64,000 bases of DNA, taken from contig PMSI01000001.1 of NCBI GenBank assembly GCA_003168375.1, positions 992,001 to 1,056,000 on the forward strand, given 5' to 3'. The position numbers were made by a program, and so were the translations under genes. The notes under the pieces were generated by a model. The model did not search any database. It was not told the DNA's origin and saw nothing but the letters and a program-made list of their open reading frames with translations. Origin of the DNA: Vulcanimicrobiota bacterium. Lineage in GTDB: Bacteria > Vulcanimicrobiota > Vulcanimicrobiia > Vulcanimicrobiales > Vulcanimicrobiaceae. Below are positions 26,102-33,958 of this stretch, piece after piece. How positions within the stretch are numbered: position 1 is the stretch's first letter; each line of letters begins with the position of its first letter.

Positions 26102-27385
26102 ATGACGACGACGGCGCAGCGGCTGGAGATCCGTCCGCTCGACGCGCCCGGCGAGGCCCCCGAGATCTTTGCGGCACTGGCGCGGCTGTTCGCCGATGCG
26201 TATCCGATCATGCGCCTTACCACCCCGGAGGCGCTCGAGAAATTCGCCGAACGGATCCGGTCGGGACCCGCGCCGGGAACGTCGGACGTGATCGCCGAGC
26301 GCGATGGTGTGCTGGTCGGCGCGATGCGCTTGTACGACTTCGAGATGAACGTGCACGGGCGCGACGCGCTCACCGGCGGCGTCGGCAGCGTCGCCGTTTC
26401 GCGTGCGCACAAGCGGCAAGGGATCGCGCGCGCGCTGCTCGCGTGGTACCTCGAGCACTATCGCCGGCGCGGGGCGCCCTTCGCGATCCTGCACCCGTTT
26501 CGGCTCGACTTCTACCGCGCGCTGGGCTTCGGCTACGGAACGCCGGCGCATCGCTTCCGGTTCACGCCGGCGACGCTGCGCGACGACGGCGCGCGCGGCG
26601 CGGTCCGCTTGCTGGGCCCGGCCGACTACGACGCGCTCTGCGCGTGCTACGAGCGCGTGCGCGCGATGACGCACGGGCTGATCGCGCGCCATCGCGCGCC
26701 GACCGAACGCGCGCTCGCCGACACGGAGCTCCGCTACGTCGCGGTTGAGCACGATGGCGCGCTGCGCGGCTTCATGCAGACGAACGTCGTAAACGCGCCC
26801 GACGACCGGCTCCGGAACCGCGACGAGCTGCTCGTGCGCGACCTAGCGTACGAGGATGAAACGTACCTCGCCGGACTCCTCGGCTACCTGCGCTCGCAGC
26901 GCGACCAGTTCGCGCGCGTCGTCGTCGAGTCGCAGGACGCGGCGTTCTACCTCGCGGCGAGCGATCCGCGCGACGGATCCGATGAGGCCGTCGCGCCGCC
27001 GGCGACGCATCGCGTGGCGACGACCGGGCTCGGCCTGATGTATCGTATCCTCGACGTGGAGGCCGCGTTCGCGTACCTTCCGCCGGCGAGCCGGCCGTTC
27101 ACCCTGAAGGTCGTCGCCGACGATCCGTTCCTGCCGGCGATCGGCGGAACGTGGACGTACGGGTTCGGGCCCGCCGGTGCGCCAAGGAGCGTCGCCTCGG
27201 CGGGCGCGCCGGATGCGACGCTGACGATCGGGATCGCCGACCTCGCGTCGGTCGTCATGGGCTCGCTCCGGCTCGACGATGTCGTGCGGCTCGGGCTCGC
27301 GAACCTCGAGCCGCGTGAGCAGCTCGGCCTGGTCGACGGCGCGTTCCGCGCCCCCCGCCCGCCGCAGTGCGCGACGCGTTTCTGA
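26102..27385 (+). CDS. Eis-like GNAT N-acetyltransferase with SCP2 C-terminal domain
   Basis: The 427-residue protein has the three-part architecture of Eis: a GNAT domain with acetyl-CoA loop GSVAVSRAHKRQGIARALL (about 92-112), a second GNAT-like domain with YEDETYLAGLLGYLRSQ, and a C-terminal SCP2-type fold (about 320-410, LTIGIADLASVVMGSLRLDD). Eis of mycobacteria acetylates aminoglycosides and protein lysines; substrate here is unknown. Family members normally end in a free carboxylate phenylalanine used in catalysis, and this protein also ends in Phe. Confidence 0.85.
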   Translation: MTTTAQRLEIRPLDAPGEAPEIFAALARLFADAYPIMRLTTPEALEKFAERIRSGPAPGTSDVIAERDGVLVGAMRLYDFEMNVHGRDALTGGVGSVAVSRAHKRQGIARALLAWYLEHYRRRGAPFAILHPFRLDFYRALGFGYGTPAHRFRFTPATLRDDGARGAVRLLGPADYDALCACYERVRAMTHGLIARHRAPTERALADTELRYVAVEHDGALRGFMQTNVVNAPDDRLRNRDELLVRDLAYEDETYLAGLLGYLRSQRDQFARVVVESQDAAFYLAASDPRDGSDEAVAPPATHRVATTGLGLMYRILDVEAAFAYLPPASRPFTLKVVADDPFLPAIGGTWTYGFGPAGAPRSVASAGAPDATLTIGIADLASVVMGSLRLDDVVRLGLANLEPREQLGLVDGAFRAPRPPQCATRF

Positions 27386-27386
27386 C

Positions 27387-28295
27387 GTGCGCCCCAAGCT
27401 CTCGATTCAGCTTTGCACCTACAACCGCGCCGCGCTCTTGGAGCGCGTGCTCGAGGCGTGTTTCGACCAGACGCTGGCACCCGACCAGTACGAGGTCGTG
27501 CTGGTGAACGACGGTTCGCAGGACGACACGCCGGCGGTGATCGAGCGCGCGCGCCGGATCGCGACTTGCGCCTTCACCGTCGTGAACCAGCCAAACGGCG
27601 GGCTCGCGAAAGCGCGGAACGCCGGGATCGCAGGCTGTACCGGCGAGCGCATCGCGTTCATCGACGACGACGTGCTGTCGACGCCGGTCTTCGCCGCCGA
27701 GCACGTGCGATCCGACGCCCGGCACGGCGACGTCGTCGTGCGCGGCGCCGCGATCAACGTCGAGTCCTTCGATGCGCTGCCGGTGCCGGTGTGGACCCCG
27801 AAGGATTACAGCGCGAACTGGTTCTGGACGACGAACGTCTCGGTGCGCCGGTCGCGACTCGACGCGGTCGGCGGCCGGTTCGACGAGTCGTTCAGCGAGT
27901 ACGGCTGGGAAGACATCGAGCTCGGCCTGCGACTGCGCGCGATCGGGACCAAAGCGGTGTTCAACCGGCTTGCGGTCGTCTTCCATTACAAGCCGCGTCC
28001 CAAAGCGAAGAACGTCGAGGGGATGCTGCGGCAGGTACGGGCGCAGGCGCGCACCGCGGTGCGGCTGCAGCGGTTGCACCCGAACTGGCGCGTCGCGCTC
28101 GCGGTCGGCGACACCGTGCCGCAGCGCTTGCTGGGCGACGGGTTGCGCAAGAGCGGTCTCGTCGCGCAACTCGAGCGCGTCGTCGGCACGGCCGGTGGGG
28201 ACGATGAGAAGCTCTCGCCCGCGAAGCTCGCCGCCGCGCATCTGCTCGCGAGCGCCGCCTACTACGCCGAGCTCGACCGCGCAAAACGGTCGTAG
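27387..28295 (+). CDS. Family 2 glycosyltransferase
   Basis: The 302-residue GT-A enzyme starts LSIQLCTYNRAALLERV, has VLVNDGSQDDTP, FIDDDVLSTP and EYGWEDIELGLRLRAIG. GTG 27387 begins one base after the acetyltransferase stop; the frame stays open upstream but is shadow sequence. Close in build to the GT2 genes at 23283 and 29305, suggesting duplications within the cluster. Confidence 0.87.
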   Translation: MRPKLSIQLCTYNRAALLERVLEACFDQTLAPDQYEVVLVNDGSQDDTPAVIERARRIATCAFTVVNQPNGGLAKARNAGIAGCTGERIAFIDDDVLSTPVFAAEHVRSDARHGDVVVRGAAINVESFDALPVPVWTPKDYSANWFWTTNVSVRRSRLDAVGGRFDESFSEYGWEDIELGLRLRAIGTKAVFNRLAVVFHYKPRPKAKNVEGMLRQVRAQARTAVRLQRLHPNWRVALAVGDTVPQRLLGDGLRKSGLVAQLERVVGTAGGDDEKLSPAKLAAAHLLASAAYYAELDRAKRS

Positions 28296-29308
28296 TGCGG
28301 ATCCTGCTTTCGCGGACGGACCGGGTCGGCGATCTGATCCTCTCGACCCCCGCGATCGCTTCGGTGCGGCGCTCGTTCCCGGGCGCCCATGTGACGCTGG
28401 CTTGCAGCCGCTACAACTCGGTCGTGGTCGAGCGCTCGCCCGACGTCGACGCGCTGGCGATGCTCCCCGACGGCGCGAAGCCCGGCGACTTCGGCGCGCA
28501 GTTCCGCGAGGTCGACCTCGCGATCGCGCTCGCGCCGCGCGACGTCGATCACCGCATCGTCGCGGCGACGCGCGCGCGCAAGCGGGTCGGCTACACGTAT
28601 GAGACGCGGTACATCGCGCGGCTCATCCTGCGCACGATGCTCACCGACGTCGTGCTCAGTGCGGCCGACCCCACCGTGGCCGAGCGCCGGCCCGACCGGG
28701 TGGTCGCCCACGAGGTCGATCAGGTCCTGGCGGTCGCCGCGGCTGCGGGCGCGCGGACGCTCGCGCACGAGCTCGTATTGCCGGTCACCGAAGAGGATCG
28801 CGCCGCGGTGGCGCACCTGCCGCCGGACCCGATCGTGATCCAGCTGGGCCGCCGCTGGATCGAGCACGGCTCGACGCGGGCGAGCTGCCTGCAGTTGTTC
28901 AGCGACCTGCGTGCGCTCGGCCGCCCGCTCATCGCGACCTACGGTGAGGATGCGTGCGAGCTCGGGCAGGAAGTCGACCGAGCCGGGGTCGCGGACGCGG
29001 TGCTCGGCGGCCTGCCGTTCCACGTCTGGGCGGCGGTCTTCGAGCGGGCAGCCTGCGTCGTCACCATCGACACCGGTGCGACGCATGTCGCAAGCGCGGT
29101 GCGGGTGCCGACGGTCGTCCTGTTCGAGCACAAGTGGTTTCGCCTCGCCTCGCAGGAATGGTCGCCGTACCGCGTGCCGAACGCGATCTTCCGCAAACCG
29201 CCGGACGAATCCGAGACCTCGCTGCGTGCGTCGCGCGCCGAGATCGTCGAAGCCGCCGGATCGCTCTTACGCTGCTCGCACCCCGGCCCTTCGACAAGCT
29301 CAGGATGA
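28295..29308 (+). CDS. Family 9 glycosyltransferase (heptosyltransferase-like)
   Basis: Third GT9 protein, 337 residues: MRILLSRTDRVGDLILSTPA at the N-terminus and VVTIDTGATHVASAVRVPTVVLF in the C-terminal donor site. GTG start shares one base with the upstream TAG. Its last residues, PSTSSG, and its TGA stop are supplied by a copy of the dispersed repeat, which also supplies the ATG of the next gene. Confidence 0.87.
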   Translation: MRILLSRTDRVGDLILSTPAIASVRRSFPGAHVTLACSRYNSVVVERSPDVDALAMLPDGAKPGDFGAQFREVDLAIALAPRDVDHRIVAATRARKRVGYTYETRYIARLILRTMLTDVVLSAADPTVAERRPDRVVAHEVDQVLAVAAAAGARTLAHELVLPVTEEDRAAVAHLPPDPIVIQLGRRWIEHGSTRASCLQLFSDLRALGRPLIATYGEDACELGQEVDRAGVADAVLGGLPFHVWAAVFERAACVVTIDTGATHVASAVRVPTVVLFEHKWFRLASQEWSPYRVPNAIFRKPPDESETSLRASRAEIVEAAGSLLRCSHPGPSTSSG

Positions 29309-29330
29309 CAGAAGCCAACCTCAGGATGAC
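29287..29330 (+). repeat. Dispersed junction repeat, copy 2, with a partial second copy
   Basis: A full copy (29287-29309) is followed after 10 bases by the partial copy CTCAGGATGAC (29320-29330). The full copy encodes PSTSSG-stop for the upstream GT9 and an ATG (29305) for the downstream GT2; the partial copy offers a second in-frame ATG (29326). Confidence 0.8.
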
Positions 29331-30222
29331 TAGCCCTCGCATCTCCGTCGTCGTTCCGACGTACAACCGCCTCGACACGCTCCGCCACGTCATCCCCTCG
29401 CTGCTCGCGCAGGATCTGCACCGCGGCGAGTACGAGGTCGTGGTGGCGGATTCGAACTCGACCGACGGAACCGCCGAGTACCTCGCCGGCGTGTCGAACG
29501 AGAACCCGTTCGTGCGCCACCTGCCCGGACCGTACACCGGCCGCGCCTCCGCGCGCAACGCGGGGATCGCGGCAGCGAACGGCCGGATCGTGTTGTTCAC
29601 CGACGCCGACATCATCGCTTCGCCCGATCTGCTCTCGCGCCACCTGGTACACCACGAGCAGCCGGGGATGCGCGCCGTCGTCGGGATGGAGGTGCAGGTC
29701 AACTCGTACGAAGAGTACCTCGCCAAGCGCGCCGACGCCGCGAAGCGCACGCCGCTGCACGGCGAGAAGCCGAAGCGGCTGACGTGGCTTTACTTCCTCA
29801 CCGGCAACGCGTCCGCGCCGCGCGCCGAGCTCGATCGCGTCGGCCGGTTCGACGAGGACTTCACCGGCTACGGCCACGAGGATCTCGAGCTCGGCTACCG
29901 CCTGCAGCACGGCGGCGTCCCGATCGAGTACGAGCCGCTCGCGGTGAACTACCACTGGCATCCCGTACCGTGGGACGAGCAGCAGCAGAAGTACGAGCTG
30001 GCTGGAAAGTCGACGGTGCGGTTCTACCGCAAACATCCGGCCTTCGACGTGCAGTTGCGGCTCGGGATGACGCCGGTCTCGCTCGGGTTGCACGGCCTGA
30101 TCGACCGCGTCGGACCACTCAAGAACTGGATCGAGAACGGCGCCGCCAAGCCGGGCTTTGCGCGCACGCTCTCGTACCAATATCACTACCTCACCGGAGT
30201 CAAGGCAGCCCTGCGTGGATAA
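29305..30222 (+). CDS. Family 2 glycosyltransferase
   Basis: The GT-A enzyme opens with RISVVVPTYNRLDTLRHV, followed by VADSNSTDGTAEY, FTDADIIASPDL (metal motif DAD) and YGHEDLELGYRLQ. Two in-frame starts lie in repeat sequence: ATG 29305, overlapping the upstream stop, and ATG 29326, giving MTSPRISVVV. The second looks more natural for the family, but the overlap favours the first. Its end overlaps aspS by 8 bp. Confidence 0.87.
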   Translation: MTEANLRMTSPRISVVVPTYNRLDTLRHVIPSLLAQDLHRGEYEVVVADSNSTDGTAEYLAGVSNENPFVRHLPGPYTGRASARNAGIAAANGRIVLFTDADIIASPDLLSRHLVHHEQPGMRAVVGMEVQVNSYEEYLAKRADAAKRTPLHGEKPKRLTWLYFLTGNASAPRAELDRVGRFDEDFTGYGHEDLELGYRLQHGGVPIEYEPLAVNYHWHPVPWDEQQQKYELAGKSTVRFYRKHPAFDVQLRLGMTPVSLGLHGLIDRVGPLKNWIENGAAKPGFARTLSYQYHYLTGVKAALRG

Positions 30223-31999
30223 TCCGTTGCGAGTCTCGTGCGGCGTGCTGAGCGCCTCCGACGTCGGGAAAACGGTCGAGCTCGACGGCTGGGTGCACCG
30301 GCGGCGCGATCACGGCGGGCTGATCTTCATCGACGTGCGCGACCGCAGCGGGATCACGCAGGTGACGTTCGATCCGTCGAAGGGCGAGACGTTCGCGCTC
30401 GCCGAGACGCTGCGCGGCGAGGACGTCGTCAGCGTGCGCGGCACGGTGCGCCGGCGTCCGGCAGGGACGGAGAACGTGAAGCTCGCGACCGGAGAGGTTG
30501 AAGTCCCGGCCGACGGGCTGGAGATCCTCAACCGCTCCGAGACGCCGCCGTTCGTCATCGCCGCCGAAGAAGAGCCGGCCGAAGAAGTCCGGCTGCGCTA
30601 CCGCTATCTCGACCTGCGCCGGCCGCGCATGCAGCGCAACCTGACGGTGCGGCACAAGATCGTCAAGGCGATCCGCGATTACTTCGACGAGCACGGCTTC
30701 CTCGAGATCGAGACACCGAACCTGATCAAGTCGACACCGGAGGGTGCGCGGGACTACCTGGTTCCCTCGCGCGTGCACCGCGGCTCGTTCTACGCGCTGC
30801 CGCAGTCGCCGCAGATCCTCAAACAGATCCTCATGATCGGCGGACTCGGCCGCTACATGCAGATCGCGCGCTGCTTCCGCGACGAAGACCCGCGCGCCGA
30901 CCGCCAGCCGGAGTTCACCCAGGTCGACGTCGAGATGACGTTTGTGCGGCAAGACGACGTGCTCGAGGTGATGGAAGGTTCGATGCGCTATGTTTGGCGC
31001 AGCGCGCTCGGCCTCGAGATCCCGAGCTCCTTGCCGCGCCTGACGTACGCGGAGGCGATGCGCCGCTACGGCTCCGACAAGCCGGACCTGCGTTTCGAGC
31101 TCGAGCTGCTCGATGTCGCCGACCTCTTCCGCGGCGGTGCGTTCGGGCTCTTTGCCGACCTCGCCGAGAGCGACGCGAACCGCGTGATCGCGCTGCGCTG
31201 GCCCGGCGGTTCGTCGCTCTCCCGCCGCGACTTCGACGCGGTGACCGAGCTCGCGAAGACGTTCGGCGCCAAAGGGCTCGCCTACATCTCGCTCGCGCCC
31301 GACGGGATCAAAGGTTCGATCGCGCGTTTCGTCGACGAACCGCTCGCGGCCGCGTTGCGCGAACGCACCGGCGCGCAGGACGGCGACGCGATCCTGTTCG
31401 TCGGCGACGCGGCGCGCGGCGCGTCGGAGGTCGCCGGCCGGCTCCGGCTCGAGATCGGCGAGCGGCTCGGACTGCGTAAGCCCGATGCGTTCGCGTTCTG
31501 CTGGGTGCTCGGCTTCCCGCTGTTCGAGCGCGACGAAGAGAGCGGCGAGATCACGTTCTCGCACCATCCGTTCACGGCCCCGGCGCCGGGACAGGAAGCG
31601 CTGTTCGACAGCGATCCGCTCGCGATCACCGCGCAGCACTACGACCTCGTTCTGAACGGCTACGAGCTCGGCAGCGGCTCGATCCGCAACCACCAGGCGG
31701 AGTTCCAGCGCAAGGTCTTCAAGCGTCTGGGATTGACCGACGAGCAGATCGACGATCGCTTCGGCTTCTTCATGGAAGCGCTCACGTACGGCGCGCCGCC
31801 GCACGGCGGGATGGCGCTCGGGATCGACCGCATCGTCATGCTGGCCTGCGGCGAGACGAGCATCCGCGACGTCATCGCCTTCCCGAAGAATCAAATGGCG
31901 CGCGACGTGATGATGGACGCCCCGTCCGGCGTCCCCGATCAGGCGCTGAAGGACTTAGGACTGCAAATCCTGTCGATCCCGCCGAAGCCTGCGGAGTAA
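30215..31999 (+). CDS. aspS: Aspartyl-tRNA synthetase, probably non-discriminating
   Basis: Bacterial-type class II AspRS of 594 residues from GTG 30215: N-terminal OB fold, motif 2 FRDEDPRADRQPEFTQVD, a GAD insertion domain, and motif 3 GMALGIDRIVML. The OB-fold segment RRRDHGGLIF carries His33. At this position discriminating enzymes such as E. coli have Leu, while non-discriminating AspRS (e.g. Pseudomonas aeruginosa His31) have His. This predicts that it also charges tRNA-Asn, to be corrected by GatCAB. The gene's 3' end appears to be the site of a later insertion. Confidence 0.96.
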   Translation: MDNPLRVSCGVLSASDVGKTVELDGWVHRRRDHGGLIFIDVRDRSGITQVTFDPSKGETFALAETLRGEDVVSVRGTVRRRPAGTENVKLATGEVEVPADGLEILNRSETPPFVIAAEEEPAEEVRLRYRYLDLRRPRMQRNLTVRHKIVKAIRDYFDEHGFLEIETPNLIKSTPEGARDYLVPSRVHRGSFYALPQSPQILKQILMIGGLGRYMQIARCFRDEDPRADRQPEFTQVDVEMTFVRQDDVLEVMEGSMRYVWRSALGLEIPSSLPRLTYAEAMRRYGSDKPDLRFELELLDVADLFRGGAFGLFADLAESDANRVIALRWPGGSSLSRRDFDAVTELAKTFGAKGLAYISLAPDGIKGSIARFVDEPLAAALRERTGAQDGDAILFVGDAARGASEVAGRLRLEIGERLGLRKPDAFAFCWVLGFPLFERDEESGEITFSHHPFTAPAPGQEALFDSDPLAITAQHYDLVLNGYELGSGSIRNHQAEFQRKVFKRLGLTDEQIDDRFGFFMEALTYGAPPHGGMALGIDRIVMLACGETSIRDVIAFPKNQMARDVMMDAPSGVPDQALKDLGLQILSIPPKPAE

Positions 32000-32020
32000 T
32001 CCGGTAGCTAACGCGGCTGT

Positions 32021-32341
32021 TCATGCACCGCGGGGGAGGGCACACCGGCCTGCCCCCACCGACATAGTTGCGGGTCCGTCGATTTGGTCCGAAGTGGCGA
32101 GGATGGTCTCTACACGTTCGTAGTGCACAGCATACGCCTGGACGCGAAAGCGTACGACGTTGCGCCGGATGCGTTCGCGGACGAGGCCGGTCGCGGCGGC
32201 GAGCACATGGCCGTTACCACATGCGATCGTGGCGACATCGCGGAACGTGACGTGAATGTTCCCCCAGCCGTGGCATCCGGGAGCACCGCACGCTCCTTCT
32301 CCGAAGGAGCTCAGACTTACGTCCACGCGATAGGTTACCAA
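32021..32341 (-). CDS. Small Cys/His-containing protein of unknown function
   Basis: A minus-strand frame of about 106 residues with mostly G/C third positions. Cys and His sit in ACGAPGCHG and IACGNGH, followed by a basic helix (LVRERIRRNVVRFRVQAYAVHYERV). TTG 32341 gives MVTYRVDVSLSS; GTG 32326 is the alternative, giving 101 residues. No family is recognised; a small metal-binding protein is possible. It lies between aspS and the divergent DpnI-like gene, within the proposed insertion. Confidence 0.45.
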   Translation of the reverse strand: MVTYRVDVSLSSFGEGACGAPGCHGWGNIHVTFRDVATIACGNGHVLAAATGLVRERIRRNVVRFRVQAYAVHYERVETILATSDQIDGPATMSVGAGRCALPRGA

Positions 32342-32502
32342 GCTTGTTCCTCGAGACGGCGATGATGGCGAGGAGCCGGAGTGGGACGTACGTCGAGCGC
32401 ATACGGACGGCCTTCGGCGAGAGACCGCGGGCCCGGTGGACTCCAGGATACTGCGGTTTCGACTGCCGGATTCGGTGGCGTGCCGGACGAACTGCAGAAA
32501 AT

Positions 32503-33267
32503 ATGCCGAATACGGGCCGGACGTGGAAAACGATCGTCCAAGACGTCGTGGAAAAGCAGCCGCGCGTGTTTCATCTCGCGGATATCCTTCAACATGCGGA
32601 TGAGCTTGCCGCAGAATATCCGGCGAATCGGTTTGTCGACGCAAAGATACGCCAAAGCTTGCAAGTTCTTCGTGACCAGGGCGTGCTGCGATTCCTCGGC
32701 GCGGGCCGCTATGAGCGGCTTGACGCTCAACCAGCATTTAGCCCGTTCTTCGACCCCTCTCTCGCGGGGGGCTACACGAATCGCGCACAGGTCGCGCGCG
32801 TGCTGATCGAAACCTGGGCCGAGATGAATCTCTATTGCCTGCACTGTACGCGCGATGCATTGGCGCGGTTGCCGCCCAACACACCGGTCGCGGATTTTGC
32901 TTGCCCTAGTTGCGACGCGACATACCAATTAAAGGCAAAGGATGGGCGGTTTGGCAGTTTGCTCATAGGCGCGGCGTACCACACCACGTTGCGCGCAGTG
33001 CGCGAGGGCAAGATGCCCGCGCACATTTTGGTCGAATTCGACCGGCGCCGGGCGACGGTCGTTTATGCGGATGGGCTGCCGGGGGCACTCATCGATGAAG
33101 CACGGGTGATCGCACGTCGCCCGCTATCATTGAACGCGCGGCGCGCCGGATGGCAAGGCTGCAACATTGATGTATCCGGCTTGCCGTCGGTCGCAATTGT
33201 GCAGCCGGCGGGGACGGATCGCACGGATGCGCGGCGCCACTGGCGGACACTGACCACCAAGCCTTAG
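32503..33267 (+). CDS. DpnI-like restriction endonuclease with swapped domain order
   Basis: The 254 residues resemble DpnI and the Dam-replacing family, but in reverse order. Residues 5-75 are winged-helix-like: FHLADILQHADELAAEYPAN then KIRQSLQVLRDQGVLRFLG, as in the DpnI C-terminus. Residues 105-235 are nuclease-like: CLHC (Cys112, Cys115), NTPVADFACPSC (Asp131, Cys134, Cys137), YQLKAK (Gln142, Lys144) and LNARRAGWQGCNI. Spacing matches DpnI Asp53-Glu64-Lys66, with Gln in place of Glu. DpnI cuts G-methyl-A-TC and needs no cognate methyltransferase; none is nearby. GC and codon use differ from neighbours. Confidence 0.8.
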   Translation: MPNTGRTWKTIVQDVVEKQPRVFHLADILQHADELAAEYPANRFVDAKIRQSLQVLRDQGVLRFLGAGRYERLDAQPAFSPFFDPSLAGGYTNRAQVARVLIETWAEMNLYCLHCTRDALARLPPNTPVADFACPSCDATYQLKAKDGRFGSLLIGAAYHTTLRAVREGKMPAHILVEFDRRRATVVYADGLPGALIDEARVIARRPLSLNARRAGWQGCNIDVSGLPSVAIVQPAGTDRTDARRHWRTLTTKP

Positions 33268-33277
33268 AAGCGAGGCG

Positions 33278-33335
33278 CGCCCGATCCAGGCGCTGAAAAA
33301 GATCTTGGCTTGAAGATCGTGTGGCCACCGCCGGG
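33278..33335 (+). pseudogene. Degenerate copy of an aspS 3' end
   Basis: The bases from 33281 resemble the true aspS 3' end (31936-31985): both share CAGGCGCTGAA, and with two small indels the copy reads DQALK then DLGLKIVWPPPG, against DQALKDLGLQILSIPPKP in AspS. It is not an exact duplicate, so it looks like the end of a different or older aspS allele. Together with the intact gene end it brackets the DpnI-like segment, as expected for an insertion that replaced the gene's 3' end. Confidence 0.6.
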
Positions 33336-33361
33336 TTTACGACGTACGATCGTCGGGCGAT

Positions 33362-33529
33362 TCACCTCGTGAGCACCGCGATGACGATTCCGGCAACGAC
33401 GAACGCGGCGAGCACGATCAGCGAGCCAGCTACCGACGCGCCGCGGAGCGGCGTCGAATTCGACACGATGAAGGGATCGCGCGAAGGGTCGCGCGGGGGC
33501 TCGCTGCCGAGATGATTCGGTTCACCCAT
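33362..33529 (-). CDS. 55-residue single-pass membrane protein
   Basis: A short minus-strand gene from ATG 33529: a polar N-terminus MGEPNHLGSEPPRDPSRDPF, then one membrane helix at the C-terminus (about 35-53, SLIVLAAFVVAGIVIAVL) ending LTR. A GAGGT Shine-Dalgarno lies 4 bases before the start. Codon use is GC-rich as in true genes here. Function unknown; it follows the terminator of the UDG operon, so it needs its own promoter. Confidence 0.6.
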   Translation of the reverse strand: MGEPNHLGSEPPRDPSRDPFIVSNSTPLRGASVAGSLIVLAAFVVAGIVIAVLTR

Positions 33530-33601
33530 GCGACCTCACCACGACCGCTGATACCGTGGCGGCGGGCGCGAGTTACGCCGACGGCCCCTTGGTGGGCATC
33601 C

Positions 33602-33640
33602 AGAAACGAAAACGGGGACGAGTCCGAAGACTCGTCCCCG
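33602..33640 (-). terminator. Strong Rho-independent terminator with UUCG loop
   Basis: On the minus strand a perfect 12-bp stem (33613-33624 pairing with 33629-33640, core GGGGACGAGTC) closes on a TTCG tetraloop and is followed by GTTTTCGTTTC. It ends the transcript of the small gene at 33670 and udg upstream of it. This is the clearest intrinsic terminator in the window. Confidence 0.9.
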
Positions 33641-33669
33641 CTGCTTCGGGGCAACGTGCGTAAAAACGC

Positions 33670-33867
33670 TCAGAACGGATGCGCGTTGCGGCGCGTCTCG
33701 CGGAACAGCATCTTCCGGTTCAGCTCGCGCAGTGCGTCGATCGATTTCTTATGCTCATCCGAGCGGCCGTACTTGTTGGCCGCGCGCAGCGAGGCGTCCA
33801 GACTCCGTTCGCGTGCCGCGTAGACGAGGAAGGCGCTGAGGTCGCGATCGTCGATCTGGAAGTTCAT
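33670..33867 (-). CDS. Small charged protein of unknown function
   Basis: The 65-residue protein from ATG 33867 (MNFQIDDRDLSAFLVYAARE) is helical and basic, with SDEHKKSIDALRELNRKMLF. An upstream in-frame ATG at 33888 adds MGITART. It lies 91 bp downstream of the uracil-DNA glycosylase gene and directly before a strong terminator, so the two form an operon. No family recognised. Confidence 0.65.
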   Translation of the reverse strand: MNFQIDDRDLSAFLVYAARERSLDASLRAANKYGRSDEHKKSIDALRELNRKMLFRETRRNAHPF

Positions 33868-33958
33868 GGTACGCGCCGTTATGCCCACCTGCGGCGCGCG
33901 TTATTCACGCTCGCAGCCGGCGTGGGACGTCCGACTCTGAGTCCCCTCCCCGAAAGGA

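Noticed and set aside
32032-32057. Hairpin GGGGG...CCCCC just after aspS as a terminator
   Set aside because: The stem has a bulge, no T-tract follows, and it lies inside the 3' end of the minus-strand frame.
32344-32502. 53-codon upstream extension of the DpnI-like gene
   Set aside because: The added residues show no domain-like pattern and a natural start (ATG 32503) precedes the winged helix.
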